DNA of 64,000 bases, taken from positions 62,001-126,000 of the forward strand of contig CAJTQI010000002.1 of assembly GCA_910578645.1 (NCBI GenBank), read 5' to 3'. Source of the stretch: an uncultured Lachnospiraceae bacterium. Lineage in GTDB: Bacteria; Bacillota; Clostridia; Lachnospirales; Lachnospiraceae. A program made the position numbers and the translations under genes. The notes below the pieces were generated by a model. That model saw only the letters and a list, made by a program, of their open reading frames with translations. It was not told the DNA's origin and ran no database searches. This document shows, in pieces, positions 54,313-63,910 of this stretch. The stretch's first letter is position 1. The number at the start of each line of letters is the position of its first letter.

Positions 54313-55404
54313 ATGACACAAGAGAAAAATATTATGGAATACGAGACAGTAGCGCTTGATGATGACAAGGATGCCCTGGTCATCCTGGACCAGACTAAGC
54401 TGCCCGGCTGTGCGCAACTGGTCAGCCTTCACACGGGAGAAGAAATCTGGGACGCCATCTATCTGCTCAAGGTACGGGGGGCGCCTGCCATTGGTGTGGC
54501 GGCGGCCTTTGGCATTTATCTGTTGGCGAAGAAAATTAAGACGGAAGATTACGATGTCTTTTACGAGGAATTTTGTAAGCAGAAAGCCTATCTTAATTCC
54601 GCCAGGCCTACGGCCGTCAACTTGTCATGGGCATTGAACAGGATGGAGCAGGTCTGCATTGCAAACAAGGCCCTCTCTGTGGCGGAGATTAAGGAGAAGC
54701 TGCGGGAAGAGTCTATAGCCTTGAAGGAAGAAGATATACAGGTATGTAAATCCATAGGAGAACATGGTTTGACGCTTGTGAAACCGGGGGATGGTATTTT
54801 GACACACTGTAATGCCGGGCAGCTTGCCACATGCAAATATGGGACGGCCACGGCGCCCATTTACTTGGGCCAGGAACGGGGATACAATTTCCGGGTGTTT
54901 GCGGATGAGACCAGGCCGCTTTTGCAGGGGGCCAGGCTGACGGCGTATGAATTGCAGTCTTCCGGCGTGGATGTGACGCTGATTTGTGATAATATGTCCG
55001 CCACGGTCATGCGTAACGGCTGGGTCAACGCAGTGTTCGTAGGTTGTGACCGCGTGGCGGCCAACGGCGATACGGCCAACAAGATAGGGACTTCTGTTGT
55101 GGCCACGGTGGCGAAACGGTACAATGTGCCGGTGTATATCTGTGCGCCCACATCCACGATTGATATGGATACTCCTACCGGGGCGGATATTACCATCGAA
55201 CAGCGGCCTGCCCACGAGGTGACGGACATGTGGTATGAGAAGCCCATGGCGCCTGCGGGAGTCAAGGTATTCAATCCGGCTTTCGATGTGACCGACCATG
55301 ATTTGATTGCGGGAATCGTCACCGAGTACGGAATCGCGAGGGCGCCGTACAGGGAGTCGCTTAAGGAGATTTTTGAGAAGAAACAGGCAGCTAATAATGC
55401 ATAG
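54313..55404 (+). CDS. mtnA: S-methyl-5-thioribose-1-phosphate isomerase
   Basis: The 363-residue eIF2B-like protein has the active-site Cys166 (HCNAGQLA) and Asp246 ([10 protein letters not shown]), plus [15 protein letters not shown] near the N-terminus. It converts methylthioribose 1-phosphate to methylthioribulose 1-phosphate and can act on the 5-deoxyribose analogue. ATG 54313 is chosen because GGAGG (54303-54307) lies inside the longer frame from 54301. A class II aldolase gene lies two genes downstream. Confidence 0.93.
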   Translation: MTQEKNIMEYETVALDDDKDALVILDQTKLPGCAQLVSLHTGEEIWDAIYLLKVRGAPAIGVAAAFGIYLLAKKIKTEDYDVFYEEFCKQKAYLNSARPTAVNLSWALNRMEQVCIANKALSVAEIKEKLREESIALKEEDIQVCKSIGEHGLTLVKPGDGILTHCNAGQLATCKYGTATAPIYLGQERGYNFRVFADETRPLLQGARLTAYELQSSGVDVTLICDNMSATVMRNGWVNAVFVGCDRVAANGDTANKIGTSVVATVAKRYNVPVYICAPTSTIDMDTPTGADITIEQRPAHEVTDMWYEKPMAPAGVKVFNPAFDVTDHDLIAGIVTEYGIARAPYRESLKEIFEKKQAANNA

Positions 55405-55529
55405 CCCGGCGTATATGCATTGGCAAACCTCTTAATATTTATGAAATTCACTTCGGAAGTTTCCGCAAACTGGGGGAGGGTATGTTCAGAATATAATATA
55501 GCCAATGTGCGAAAGAATGGGAGAGCAAA

Positions 55530-57239
55530 ATGAGAAAGACAGAATTTTATCTGGCATCTTCGCTGGAAAAAGTATTTCCTTGTAAACGGCCAAAGCCGTT
55601 TGAAGGCACGACATTGTCGGTATGGGGCGGGATGCGGGCGGCGGTGCAGCTTGTCTTTAGGGCATCGGATTATCAGGAAGGGAGCCTTTTGCAAAGCTAT
55701 ACAGTCTCCGTACAGGGTGCGCCGATGCCTGCCGAGCTGTATCTGGTGGAATTGTTACCTTCAGATTTTCCCTGTTGGGAAAGTGCGGTGGAAGATGAAA
55801 ACTATCTAACGCATGAACCGGGTCTTTTTCCGGATTTGCTTATGCCCCTTGAGGACGGGCGTATCCGCCCTGTTCCGCGTCAGTACCGTAGTGTGTGGAT
55901 TTCTTTTCCGGTGACGGAAGAAACAAGGCCGGGAAACTATGAGGTGACAGTGGAGGCGAAGCCTGAGCTTTCATTGACCACCGGAAGCGGCGTGCGGTGG
56001 GAAGCGGAAGAGGGGAGCCGTGAAAGTGTCAGTCTCTCCTTCAGGTTGCGTGTGGGCTGTGTGAAGCTGGAAAAGCAGAAGCTGATTCATACGGAATGGT
56101 TTTATGCGGATTGCCTGGCAGATTATTACAAGGTGGAACCTTTGAGTGAGGCGCATTGGGTGATACTGGAAAGGTTTATCCGTCAGGCAGGACGCCGCCA
56201 CGGTGTCAATATGTTGTTGACGCCGGTTTTTACGCCGCCTCTCGATACGGAAGCGGGAGGGGAGCGGCCTACGGTGCAGCTAGTGGGCGTTACCAGGACG
56301 GAAGGAAAATATGCTTTTGATTTTTCGGCGTTGGAACGATGGGCGGCTGTCTGTAGAAAAAGCGGAATAGAGTATCTGGAAATCGCGCATCTTTTCACCC
56401 AGTGGGGCGCCCATGCGACGCCTAAAATTATGGCCTGTGTGGACGGGACGGTGAGGCGGATTTTCGGGTGGGATGTTCCGGCTGACAGCTCGGCATATCG
56501 TGAATTTCTGGAAAGCTTTCTTCCGGCGCTGCAGGCGGCGCTTAAGGGCATGGGCTACGACAGGGAGCATGTTTATTTCCATATTTCGGACGAACCTTCG
56601 GAAGAACATATGGACAGTTACCTTGCGGCAAAAGAACAGGTTTCGGATTTATTGGGAGAATACCCTGTGATTGACGCGCTGAGCAGTTTTTCCTTTTATC
56701 AAAAAGGTATTGTGAAGCAGCCTGTGCCGGCAAACGACCATATCCAGCCCTTCCTTGATGCGCAGGTTCCGGGACTGTGGGTCTATTACTGTTGCGCTCA
56801 GGGCGTTGACGTTCCCAATCGATTCTATGCGATGCCCAGTCAGAGGAACAGGATTATGGGCGTGCTGATGTACTTGTACCGGATAAAAGGATTCCTGCAC
56901 TGGGGATATAATTTCTATTATACACAGTTTTCCCGCAGGCTTGTGAACCCGTACAGGATGACGCATGCTGATTACGCGTTTCCTTCCGGGGACGCATATC
57001 TTGTTTATCCCGGAGAAGGTGGCGTGCCTTTGACCTCTATTCGGGCGGAAGTGCAAAGCGAGGCTCTGGCGGATATTCGCATCTTGAGAACCCTTGAGCA
57101 AAAAAAGGGGCGTTATAAGGTGGAAGAGATAATTTACGGGGCGAAAAAGGAAGCGTTTACCTTCCGGAATTACCCTCACAGCGCTGAATACCTGCTATCC
57201 TTGCGGGAAAAACTGTTCGACGCGTTAGAGAAGGGCTGA
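55530..57239 (+). CDS. DUF4091-domain protein, GH123-like
   Basis: The 569-residue protein has an N-terminal beta-sandwich (about 1-185) and a TIM-barrel-like C-terminal part with the adjacent acid pair Asp354-Glu355 in HISDEPSEEH. That pair matches the catalytic Asp-Glu of GH123 N-acetylgalactosaminidases in type. No signal peptide is visible. GGGAG precedes ATG 55530. An inverted GCATTGGC/GCCAATG pair (55420-55506) flanks the upstream TATAAT at 55492-55497. The substrate is not known. Confidence 0.75.
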   Translation: MRKTEFYLASSLEKVFPCKRPKPFEGTTLSVWGGMRAAVQLVFRASDYQEGSLLQSYTVSVQGAPMPAELYLVELLPSDFPCWESAVEDENYLTHEPGLFPDLLMPLEDGRIRPVPRQYRSVWISFPVTEETRPGNYEVTVEAKPELSLTTGSGVRWEAEEGSRESVSLSFRLRVGCVKLEKQKLIHTEWFYADCLADYYKVEPLSEAHWVILERFIRQAGRRHGVNMLLTPVFTPPLDTEAGGERPTVQLVGVTRTEGKYAFDFSALERWAAVCRKSGIEYLEIAHLFTQWGAHATPKIMACVDGTVRRIFGWDVPADSSAYREFLESFLPALQAALKGMGYDREHVYFHISDEPSEEHMDSYLAAKEQVSDLLGEYPVIDALSSFSFYQKGIVKQPVPANDHIQPFLDAQVPGLWVYYCCAQGVDVPNRFYAMPSQRNRIMGVLMYLYRIKGFLHWGYNFYYTQFSRRLVNPYRMTHADYAFPSGDAYLVYPGEGGVPLTSIRAEVQSEALADIRILRTLEQKKGRYKVEEIIYGAKKEAFTFRNYPHSAEYLLSLREKLFDALEKG

Positions 57240-57359
57240 AAAGGCTGATACGATTTTTATAAAGATGTGATAATAAGGAGTCTTCTCCGTTTTGTTTACT
57301 AGATAATTGCCTCAATCGTTGTCTGACCATGGACATACCACGGTTATCGGAAATTACTA

Positions 57360-57389
57360 TTGGCTATTACGCCGGCGATTTGTTATAAT
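57360..57389 (+). promoter_or_regulatory. Promoter of the class II aldolase gene
   Basis: TTGGCT (57360-57365), 18 bp, TATAAT (57384-57389) with an extended TGT. It gives a leader of about 43 nt. Confidence 0.65.
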
Positions 57390-57437
57390 TTTTTTGATGT
57401 GCAGGATTACTTTATAAGATGGAAAGGATGGACACAT

Positions 57438-58112
57438 ATGGAATATATGTCAGAGAAAAAAGCGAAGAAGGCAATTATCGATATCGGACAGCGTATGTAT
57501 GTCCGTAATTTTGTGGCGGCAAATGACGGGAATATTTCCATCAAGACAGGGGACAACGAGGTGTGGGCGACTCCCACAGGGGTGTCTAAAGGGTATATGA
57601 AGAAGAAAATGTTAGTCAAGGTAGACTTGGAAGGCAATGTACTGGAGGGTACATACAAGCCCTCGTCCGAATTGAAAATGCATCTGCGCGCCTACCGCGA
57701 AAACGAAGACATCCGTTCCGTGTGCCATGCCCATCCGCCCGTCTGTACATGTTTTGCGATAGCAGGAATCGCCCTTGACAAGCCGGTGCTTGCAGAAGCG
57801 GTCATTACCTTGGGGGATGTGCCTGTGGCGCCTTATGCGGAGCTTGGCAGCAATAGCGTTCCGGAGGTTATTGCGCCCTACTGCCACACCCACAACGGGG
57901 TATTGCTTGCCAATCACGGGGCGGTGACGTGGGCGGAAGAGCCCTATGGGGCGTATTACCGGTTAGAGTCTATGGAGTATTATGCCAATATTCTCCTGAT
58001 TACGGATAAAATTTTGGAGAAGCAGAATCTGCTTACCGCCGGGCAGGTTGACAGGTTGCTTGCCATGCGGGAGAAATTCGGCATCAAGCGGGGCGGCGTG
58101 CCGTCACGCTAG
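57438..58112 (+). CDS. Class II aldolase (AraD/FucA family), probable deoxy- or methylthio-ribulose-1-phosphate aldolase
   Basis: The 224-residue protein has catalytic Glu78 (SSELKMH) and the zinc ligands His97 and His99 (HAHPPV) and His160 (ANHGAV), spaced as in FucA. It is not clearly an MtnB dehydratase. With mtnA close by, it may cleave 5-methylthioribulose or 5-deoxyribulose 1-phosphate to dihydroxyacetone phosphate and an aldehyde (the DHAP shunt). The start is ATG 57438 with GGAAAGGATGG upstream. Confidence 0.85.
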   Translation: MEYMSEKKAKKAIIDIGQRMYVRNFVAANDGNISIKTGDNEVWATPTGVSKGYMKKKMLVKVDLEGNVLEGTYKPSSELKMHLRAYRENEDIRSVCHAHPPVCTCFAIAGIALDKPVLAEAVITLGDVPVAPYAELGSNSVPEVIAPYCHTHNGVLLANHGAVTWAEEPYGAYYRLESMEYYANILLITDKILEKQNLLTAGQVDRLLAMREKFGIKRGGVPSR

Positions 58113-58312
58113 GGTGGGCGTTACAGTTTAGGCACATAGGATACATATGTCCTGGCAGCTACCGGAATCTTGGCAGAAATTTTTCTTTCTATTTTTATTT
58201 TATTGTGATACACTGTTGGTAGACAGTGCGCCCCGGGAAGAATTAATGGAACCGGAGTATAGGAAAAAGAGTGTTATGGGTATCGGCGGCGCCGATGCCA
58301 CAGGGAGTATCC

Positions 58313-60016
58313 ATGAGTGAAAATGAGAAAATAGCAACAGAAGAAGTTTCAGAAAAAGAAGTGGTATCCAGAAACTTTATCGAACAGATTATTGATAAAG
58401 ACCTGGCGGAGGGGGTCTATGATACGGTTCATACCAGATTCCCGCCGGAACCTAACGGGTATTTGCATATCGGCCATGCCAAGAGCATCCTTTTAAACGC
58501 TGGGCTGGCAAAGCAGTATGGCGGCGTGTTCAATCTACGTTTTGACGACACCAACCCGACTAAGGAAAAGAGTGAATTTGTGGAGTCCATCAAGGAAGAC
58601 GTGAGATGGCTTGGGGCAGAGTTTGAGGACAGACTGTTCTTTGCATCCGATTATTTTGACCAGATGTATGAAGGTGCGCTTAAGCTGATTAAGAAGGGCA
58701 AAGCGTATGTGTCGGATTTGACTGCGGAGCAGATGAGGGAATACCGTGGCACATTGACTGAGCCGGGAAAAGACGACCCCAACAGAGGCAGGAGTGTGGA
58801 AGAGAACCTGCGGCTGTTTGAAGAGATGAAAGCCGGCAAGTATGCCGACGGGGAGAAGACACTGCGGGCTAAAATAGACATGGCGTCGCCCAATATCAAT
58901 ATGCGTGACCCGATTTTGTACCGCGTGGCGCATTTATCCCATCAGAATACAGGGGATAAATGGTGTATCTATCCGATGTATGATTATGCCCATCCTATTG
59001 AGGACGCGATTGAGGGCATTACCCATTCTATCTGTACATTGGAATTTGAAGACCACAGGCCGCTTTATAATTGGGTGGTAGAGGAGTTAGAGTATCCTTG
59101 CCCGCCGAAGCAGATTGAGTTTGCGAAGATGTATTTAACCAATGTGGTCACAGGGAAAAGATATATCAAAAAACTGGTGGAAGACGGTATTGTGGACGGT
59201 TGGGATGACCCCCGCCTGGTATCCATAGCGGCTTTGCGCAGAAGAGGCTTTACACCGGAATCGCTTAGGTTGTTTGTTGACTTGTGCGGGGTTTCTAAGG
59301 CCAATTCTTCCGCTGAGTATTCTATGCTTGAATACTGTATCAGGGAAGACTTGAAGATGAAGTGTCCCCGTGTGATGGCGGCGCTTGACCCGGTGAAGTT
59401 GGTGATTGACAATTATCCCGAAGGACAGACGGAGTGGCTGGAGATTGTGAACAATCCGGAGAATGAGGCTTTGGGCAGCCGGAAAGTTCCTTTTTCAAAA
59501 GAACTTTATATAGACAGGGAAGATTTCATGGAAGAGCCGCCCAAGAAATATTTCAGGCTGTTCCCCGATAATGAGGTACGGCTGATGGGGGCATATTTCG
59601 TGAAGTGTATCGGCTTCGAGAAAGACAGCGACGGCAAGGTCACGTTAGTGCATTGTACCTATGACCCGGCTTCCAGGGGCGGAAACAGTCCGGACGGGCG
59701 TAAAGTGAAAGGGACGATTCACTGGGTATCGGCCGTGGAGGCAGTCAGGGCGGAAGTCAGGTTATACGAGAACATTATCGATGAGCAAAAGGGTGTCTAC
59801 AATGAGGACGGCAGCCTGAACCTGAATCCGGATTCCTTGAAAATTATGAAGGAATGTTATATCGAGCCTTCGGTGAAAAGCGCAAAGGCGTACGACAGCT
59901 TTCAGTTTGTCAGACAGGGATTTTTTTGTGTGGACTGCAAGGATTCCAAGCCTGAAGAGCTTGTGTTTAACAGAATTGTCTCGTTAAAAAGTTCTTATGT
60001 ATTGCCGAAAAAATAA
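58313..60016 (+). CDS. glnS: Glutaminyl-tRNA synthetase
   Basis: The 567-residue class I synthetase has the HIGH-type motif HIGHAKS in [22 protein letters not shown], and the KMSKS-region equivalent [11 protein letters not shown] followed by GWDDPRL. It charges tRNA-Gln with glutamine. ATG 58313 follows AGGGAG. A small ATCGGC/GCCGAT hairpin (58282-58296) lies just before the ribosome binding site. The 200-bp upstream gap shows no T-box that I can recognise. Confidence 0.95.
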   Translation: MSENEKIATEEVSEKEVVSRNFIEQIIDKDLAEGVYDTVHTRFPPEPNGYLHIGHAKSILLNAGLAKQYGGVFNLRFDDTNPTKEKSEFVESIKEDVRWLGAEFEDRLFFASDYFDQMYEGALKLIKKGKAYVSDLTAEQMREYRGTLTEPGKDDPNRGRSVEENLRLFEEMKAGKYADGEKTLRAKIDMASPNINMRDPILYRVAHLSHQNTGDKWCIYPMYDYAHPIEDAIEGITHSICTLEFEDHRPLYNWVVEELEYPCPPKQIEFAKMYLTNVVTGKRYIKKLVEDGIVDGWDDPRLVSIAALRRRGFTPESLRLFVDLCGVSKANSSAEYSMLEYCIREDLKMKCPRVMAALDPVKLVIDNYPEGQTEWLEIVNNPENEALGSRKVPFSKELYIDREDFMEEPPKKYFRLFPDNEVRLMGAYFVKCIGFEKDSDGKVTLVHCTYDPASRGGNSPDGRKVKGTIHWVSAVEAVRAEVRLYENIIDEQKGVYNEDGSLNLNPDSLKIMKECYIEPSVKSAKAYDSFQFVRQGFFCVDCKDSKPEELVFNRIVSLKSSYVLPKK

Positions 60017-60072
60017 AAATGTGAGAAAATAAAAATTATTGAAGACGATAGGTATGGTTGGGAGGATATACA

Positions 60073-60936
60073 ATGGCAGGATTATTGTCGGGATTAGAGC
60101 AGTTTGGCTTGAGTAATCTGGAAAACATGGATTTGTTTGAGGCACCGAAGAAAGAGGAGAAGGGAGCAGACGGCAAGCCAGTGCCCACTACAGTACAGGA
60201 GCAGGATTTCCTGTTTGACAAGTCGTTTACTTGTCCTATATGCGATAAGGAATTTAAGGCCAGGACTGTTAAGATTGGTAAAGCGAAGCTTGCAGGAAGC
60301 GACCTGGATTTGAGACCTCGTTACGAGCAGATTGACTTACTGAAATATGATATCATTATGTGCCCGTCATGCGGTTATGCGGCATTGAGCAGATTCTTTA
60401 AGTTCGTAACTTCTCCACAGGCGAAGAATATTAAGAAGACGATTTCCACGACATTTAAGCCACAGAAAGAGACGAAAGAGATTTACACATACGACGAGGC
60501 GTTGGAGCGTTATAAACTGACACTGGCCAACGCAATCGTTAAACAGACAAGAGCAAGTGAGAAAGCTTATATCTGTTTGAAGACAGCTTGGCTTCTGCGC
60601 GGCAAGGCGGAACATTTAGACAAAAATCTGCCCGACTATGAAGCACAGAAGAAACAGTGCGAAGATGAAGAGAATGAATTTCTCAGGAACGCTCTGGAAG
60701 GCTTTTTGGCGGCAAGGCAGACAGAGAGCTTCCCGATGTGTGGTATGGATGAACCTACAGTGGACTATCTGATTGCCGTTACGGCTATGCGTTTCGAGCA
60801 ATACGACGTGTCAAGCCGTCTGATTACAGGTATATTGACATCTCCCACGGCGAATCCGCGTATGAAGGATAAGGCCAGGGATATCAAGGAGATGTTAATG
60901 AAGAAGATTAAGGAAAAGAACGCGGCCAGGAAGTAG
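60073..60936 (+). CDS. DUF2225-family protein
   Basis: The 287-residue cytoplasmic protein has zinc-ribbon halves CPIC (about residue 52) and CPSC (about residue 97) and a helical, TPR-like C-terminal region (ALERYKLTLANAIVKQ and later repeats). This matches DUF2225, common in Clostridia and of unknown function. GGGAGGA precedes ATG 60073. It lies 56 bp after glnS and may be co-transcribed. Confidence 0.85.
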   Translation: MAGLLSGLEQFGLSNLENMDLFEAPKKEEKGADGKPVPTTVQEQDFLFDKSFTCPICDKEFKARTVKIGKAKLAGSDLDLRPRYEQIDLLKYDIIMCPSCGYAALSRFFKFVTSPQAKNIKKTISTTFKPQKETKEIYTYDEALERYKLTLANAIVKQTRASEKAYICLKTAWLLRGKAEHLDKNLPDYEAQKKQCEDEENEFLRNALEGFLAARQTESFPMCGMDEPTVDYLIAVTAMRFEQYDVSSRLITGILTSPTANPRMKDKARDIKEMLMKKIKEKNAARK

Positions 60937-61004
60937 GTTGAAGAGTCTATATACAGACAAGAATGAAGCATTAAATGATACCCGAAATACGGGTAAAGGA
61001 ATAG

Positions 61005-62447
61005 ATGAAAGAGTTACCGATTCATATTCAATTACAGCCGGAGAGCGGTAAGACATTATACGAGCAGATTTACGGGTTTATACGGGATGAAATCAGGGCA
61101 GGCAACCTGTTGCAGAATGAGAAGCTTCCTTCTGCACGGTTCCTGGCGGATTATCTACAGGTTTCGAGGACGACAGTGGACATGGCATATGGACAGCTTG
61201 TCTCGGAAGGGTATCTGGAAGCCAGGGCGCGGAAGGGATATTTTGTCGGAACCTTTGAAGAATTATATGCGATTGACGGAGCGCATAAGTCAGGACCTGG
61301 CATGTCAGGCAGCCGTGCTGATGAGCAGACGTCCATCCGCTATGATTTTTCCCCTAACGCTATTGATATGCGTTTTTTTCCCTATGCCACGTGGAAGAAG
61401 ATTACGAAGAATATTCTTGTGGATGCCAATAGCCAACTGTTTTCTTTAGGGGAGCCTCAAGGGGACTTGGCTTTAAGGACTACAATCTGCCGTTACCTGC
61501 ATGGCTCGCGGGGCGTGAATTGTGTGCCGGAACAGATTATTATCGGAGCAGGGAATGATTACCTGCTCCTTTTGTTGGAAAAGATACTGGGGCGCCATGT
61601 CCATGTGGCCATGGAGGACCCGACTTATGTTAAGGCGTACAGGATATTCTGTTCCTGCGCATATCCGGTATCCGTGGTTCCCATGGACGAGAATGGGATG
61701 CGGGTGGACTGTTTACGGCAGACAGACGCGCAGATAGCCTATGTGATGCCCTCTAACCAATATCCTACAGGGATAGCCATGCCCATCGGCAGACGGATGG
61801 AGCTGCTGAAATGGGCGGCGGAAGAGGAGAATCATTATGTGATTGAGGATGATTATGACAGTGAGTTTCGATATAAGGGGAAACCGCTGCCCTCCCTGCA
61901 GGCATCGGACAAGGCCGGTAAGGTAGTCTATATCGGTACATTTTCCAAAGCTATCGCGCCTGCCATCCGTATCAGTTATATGGTGCTGCCCTATCCCCTC
62001 TTAGAGCGTTACCGCAGTGGATGCGCTTTCTATTCCTCAACTGTGTCAAGGATTGACCAGACTATCCTAAACGAATTTATACAGGATGGGTATTTTGAGC
62101 GGTATCTGAACAAAATGCGTAAACGATACAAGGAAAAGCATGATTTGATTTTAAATGAACTGAGGTCTTTTGAAAAAGCATTTCATATATCCGCAAGCAA
62201 TGCAGGTCTGCATGTTGTCTTGACAGACAAAATGGGGCGGCGGGAAGAGGAGTTGGCACAGGCTGCGAGATGGGAAGATGTCAAAGTCTATCAGATGAAG
62301 GATTTTAGGATGAGCAGGGACATAGGAGAGAGTGAGGCTACAGATGCCAATGAACAAGCGGCGTTAATTCTTGGTTATGGGGCATTGGAGCAAGAGGAAA
62401 TGAAAGAAGGGCTTGCACGGCTTAGAAAAGCTTGGGAGTTAAAATAA
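61005..62447 (+). CDS. MocR/PdxR-type GntR regulator with aminotransferase domain
   Basis: The 480-residue protein has an N-terminal GntR winged helix (about 15-80, LPSARFLADYLQVSRTTVDMA) and a fold-type I aminotransferase domain whose PLP lysine is Lys315 (GTFSKAIAP). Members often control PLP synthesis or amino-acid genes. No pdxST or other obvious target is adjacent, so its regulon is open. AAAGGAAT precedes the start. Confidence 0.9.
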   Translation: MKELPIHIQLQPESGKTLYEQIYGFIRDEIRAGNLLQNEKLPSARFLADYLQVSRTTVDMAYGQLVSEGYLEARARKGYFVGTFEELYAIDGAHKSGPGMSGSRADEQTSIRYDFSPNAIDMRFFPYATWKKITKNILVDANSQLFSLGEPQGDLALRTTICRYLHGSRGVNCVPEQIIIGAGNDYLLLLLEKILGRHVHVAMEDPTYVKAYRIFCSCAYPVSVVPMDENGMRVDCLRQTDAQIAYVMPSNQYPTGIAMPIGRRMELLKWAAEEENHYVIEDDYDSEFRYKGKPLPSLQASDKAGKVVYIGTFSKAIAPAIRISYMVLPYPLLERYRSGCAFYSSTVSRIDQTILNEFIQDGYFERYLNKMRKRYKEKHDLILNELRSFEKAFHISASNAGLHVVLTDKMGRREEELAQAARWEDVKVYQMKDFRMSRDIGESEATDANEQAALILGYGALEQEEMKEGLARLRKAWELK

Positions 62448-62481
62448 CGTGGGGATGTCTGTTTTTGGACATTCCCACGTT
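62446..62481. terminator. Terminator hairpin between the MocR and TetR genes
   Basis: A 14-bp stem with one wobble (62446-62459 with 62468-62481) encloses an 8-nt loop. It overlaps the MocR stop codon. The T-tract is short on either side, but the converging arrangement supports a shared terminator. Confidence 0.7.
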
Positions 62482-62501
62482 TACATATTGGCCATTTGAT
62501 T

Positions 62502-63107
62502 TTATTTCTTGTACGCAATCTGCTTCATCATGGTAAGATAGGACACAATTTCTTCATAGAGCATTTCAGGATGGAAAGAATCGTCACGGAAGTGTGCGTT
62601 CATTAATCCGCTGATGGTATAGTCTAACATAGCGTCCATTTTTTCAAAAGATACTTCGTTTACGAAACGGGAGCGGTTCGCCTGGTTCTTTAAGACGGCG
62701 TGGATATCTGTAATGATGTTGCGCTGTCTTTCGATTGCCATAAGCGCTTCGCTTACGTTCTCATAGGCGCAGCGCTCGAGGAATTGCTGCATGTATGGAT
62801 AATTTTTTAATACCTGCATCTTTGCAAATTCCATAAGCTTTCTGATTTCAAAATAGTCATCGACAGAAGACGGTACCCCTGTAGTCAATTCCAGTTTCAT
62901 AAAGCGGACGCTGTAGTCATGTAAAAAGGTATAAAGTCCTAATTTGCTGCCAAAATAATGGAATAAAAGTCCCTTGCTGATTCCTGCCTCCGACACAATA
63001 TCGTCTGTGCTTGCATGTTTGTAGCCGTTGTTGGCGAATACTTTCAGAGAGGCATTAATCATGCGGTCTTGTTTTTCTTTTTTAAGGTCAAAAAATTTCT
63101 CGTTCAT
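62502..63107 (-). CDS. TetR/AcrR-family transcriptional regulator
   Basis: The 201-residue protein has an N-terminal TetR helix-turn-helix (about 10-55; FANNGYKHASTDDIVSEAG, then GLLFHYFGSK) and a helical ligand domain. ATG 63107 is the start because the reading frame further upstream shows no family similarity and GGGGAT precedes it. Inverted repeats lie upstream, for example GACT/AGTC at 63158-63170. It is divergent from the acidic membrane-anchored protein gene. Confidence 0.88.
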   Translation of the reverse strand: MNEKFFDLKKEKQDRMINASLKVFANNGYKHASTDDIVSEAGISKGLLFHYFGSKLGLYTFLHDYSVRFMKLELTTGVPSSVDDYFEIRKLMEFAKMQVLKNYPYMQQFLERCAYENVSEALMAIERQRNIITDIHAVLKNQANRSRFVNEVSFEKMDAMLDYTISGLMNAHFRDDSFHPEMLYEEIVSYLTMMKQIAYKK

Positions 63108-63300
63108 GTGAATCCCCGTGTATCCTGTATACCTGTCCTCGATATTGTTAATGTATTGACTTTGCGAGTCGAATTTTAATATAACATAAAAAGGAAAGGG
63201 ATTCAATGTCTGGCAGAAAACTAGTTTTAAGAAAATTTCAGGATACAAGATATTGTGTGTAATAAAAACATATTTTTTTTGTACATATTCCCTTTTCATT

Positions 63301-63329
63301 TTGGCAAAATAGTATTAATATAGTGATAT
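63301..63329 (+). promoter_or_regulatory. Promoter of the acidic membrane-anchored protein gene
   Basis: TTGGCA (63301-63306), 17 bp, TGATAT (63324-63329), which is a moderate match. Confidence 0.45.
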
Positions 63330-63354
63330 AAGAGACGGTGAAAGGAGAACCCTC

Positions 63355-63825
63355 ATGGCAAAAAAATTCGGTAAAGTTTTAATGGTGACAGCAGCTCTCG
63401 GAGCCGTTGCAGCCGGCGTGTATTATTATCTGCAGGGTAAGGATGATTTTGTGGATGATAATTTTGACGACGACGATGATTTTGATAATTTTGACGACGA
63501 CTTGGATGACGACGAGACGGCTAAAGAGGCTGACCGCAACTATGTTGACCTGGACTTAGAGAAAGCGGAGGAATTTAAGGAAGGACTTGACGCAGCAAAA
63601 GTGGAGGTGACTGATAAGGTTGTCGGTGCGGCGAAAGCTGTTGGTGAAGCAGTCGATACGGTGAAAGAAGAGGCGGCGGAAGCAGTTACAGATGCAACAG
63701 AGAAAACGACTGATGCAGTCAAGGAAGCGGCCGACACGGTTAAGAAAGCGGCTGAGAAAACCGAAGTGAAAGTAGAAGAATTTTTCGACGATGATGACAG
63801 TGACGGCTCTATGGATGCAATGTAG
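63355..63825 (+). CDS. Acidic membrane-anchored protein with amphipathic repeat helix
   Basis: The 156-residue protein has one N-terminal membrane segment (about 5-24), a very acidic Asp-rich stretch (about 30-55) and a long Ala/Lys/Glu/Val helix with repeated AxxTVKEAAEAV-like units (about 78-140), followed by a second acidic patch. The helical part resembles YtxH or apolipoprotein-like stress proteins. AAAGGAG precedes ATG 63355. Its function is unknown. Confidence 0.78.
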   Translation: MAKKFGKVLMVTAALGAVAAGVYYYLQGKDDFVDDNFDDDDDFDNFDDDLDDDETAKEADRNYVDLDLEKAEEFKEGLDAAKVEVTDKVVGAAKAVGEAVDTVKEEAAEAVTDATEKTTDAVKEAADTVKKAAEKTEVKVEEFFDDDDSDGSMDAM

Positions 63826-63863
63826 AATCCGGTTGTGGGCGAACATATGTGAATGAAGAACAG

Positions 63864-63910
63864 ACTGATACAAGATGCAGATTAGATAGCATTTTGTATC
63901 AGTTTTTTCT
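63864..63910. terminator. Bidirectional terminator at the window end
   Basis: A 15-bp stem with one wobble (63864-63878 with 63889-63903) is followed by TTTTTT. It also lies just beyond the end of the minus-strand frame at 63909. Confidence 0.85.

Noticed and set aside
58113..58312. T-box riboswitch upstream of glnS
   Set aside because: No T-box sequence or antiterminator/terminator pair is visible in the 200 bp.
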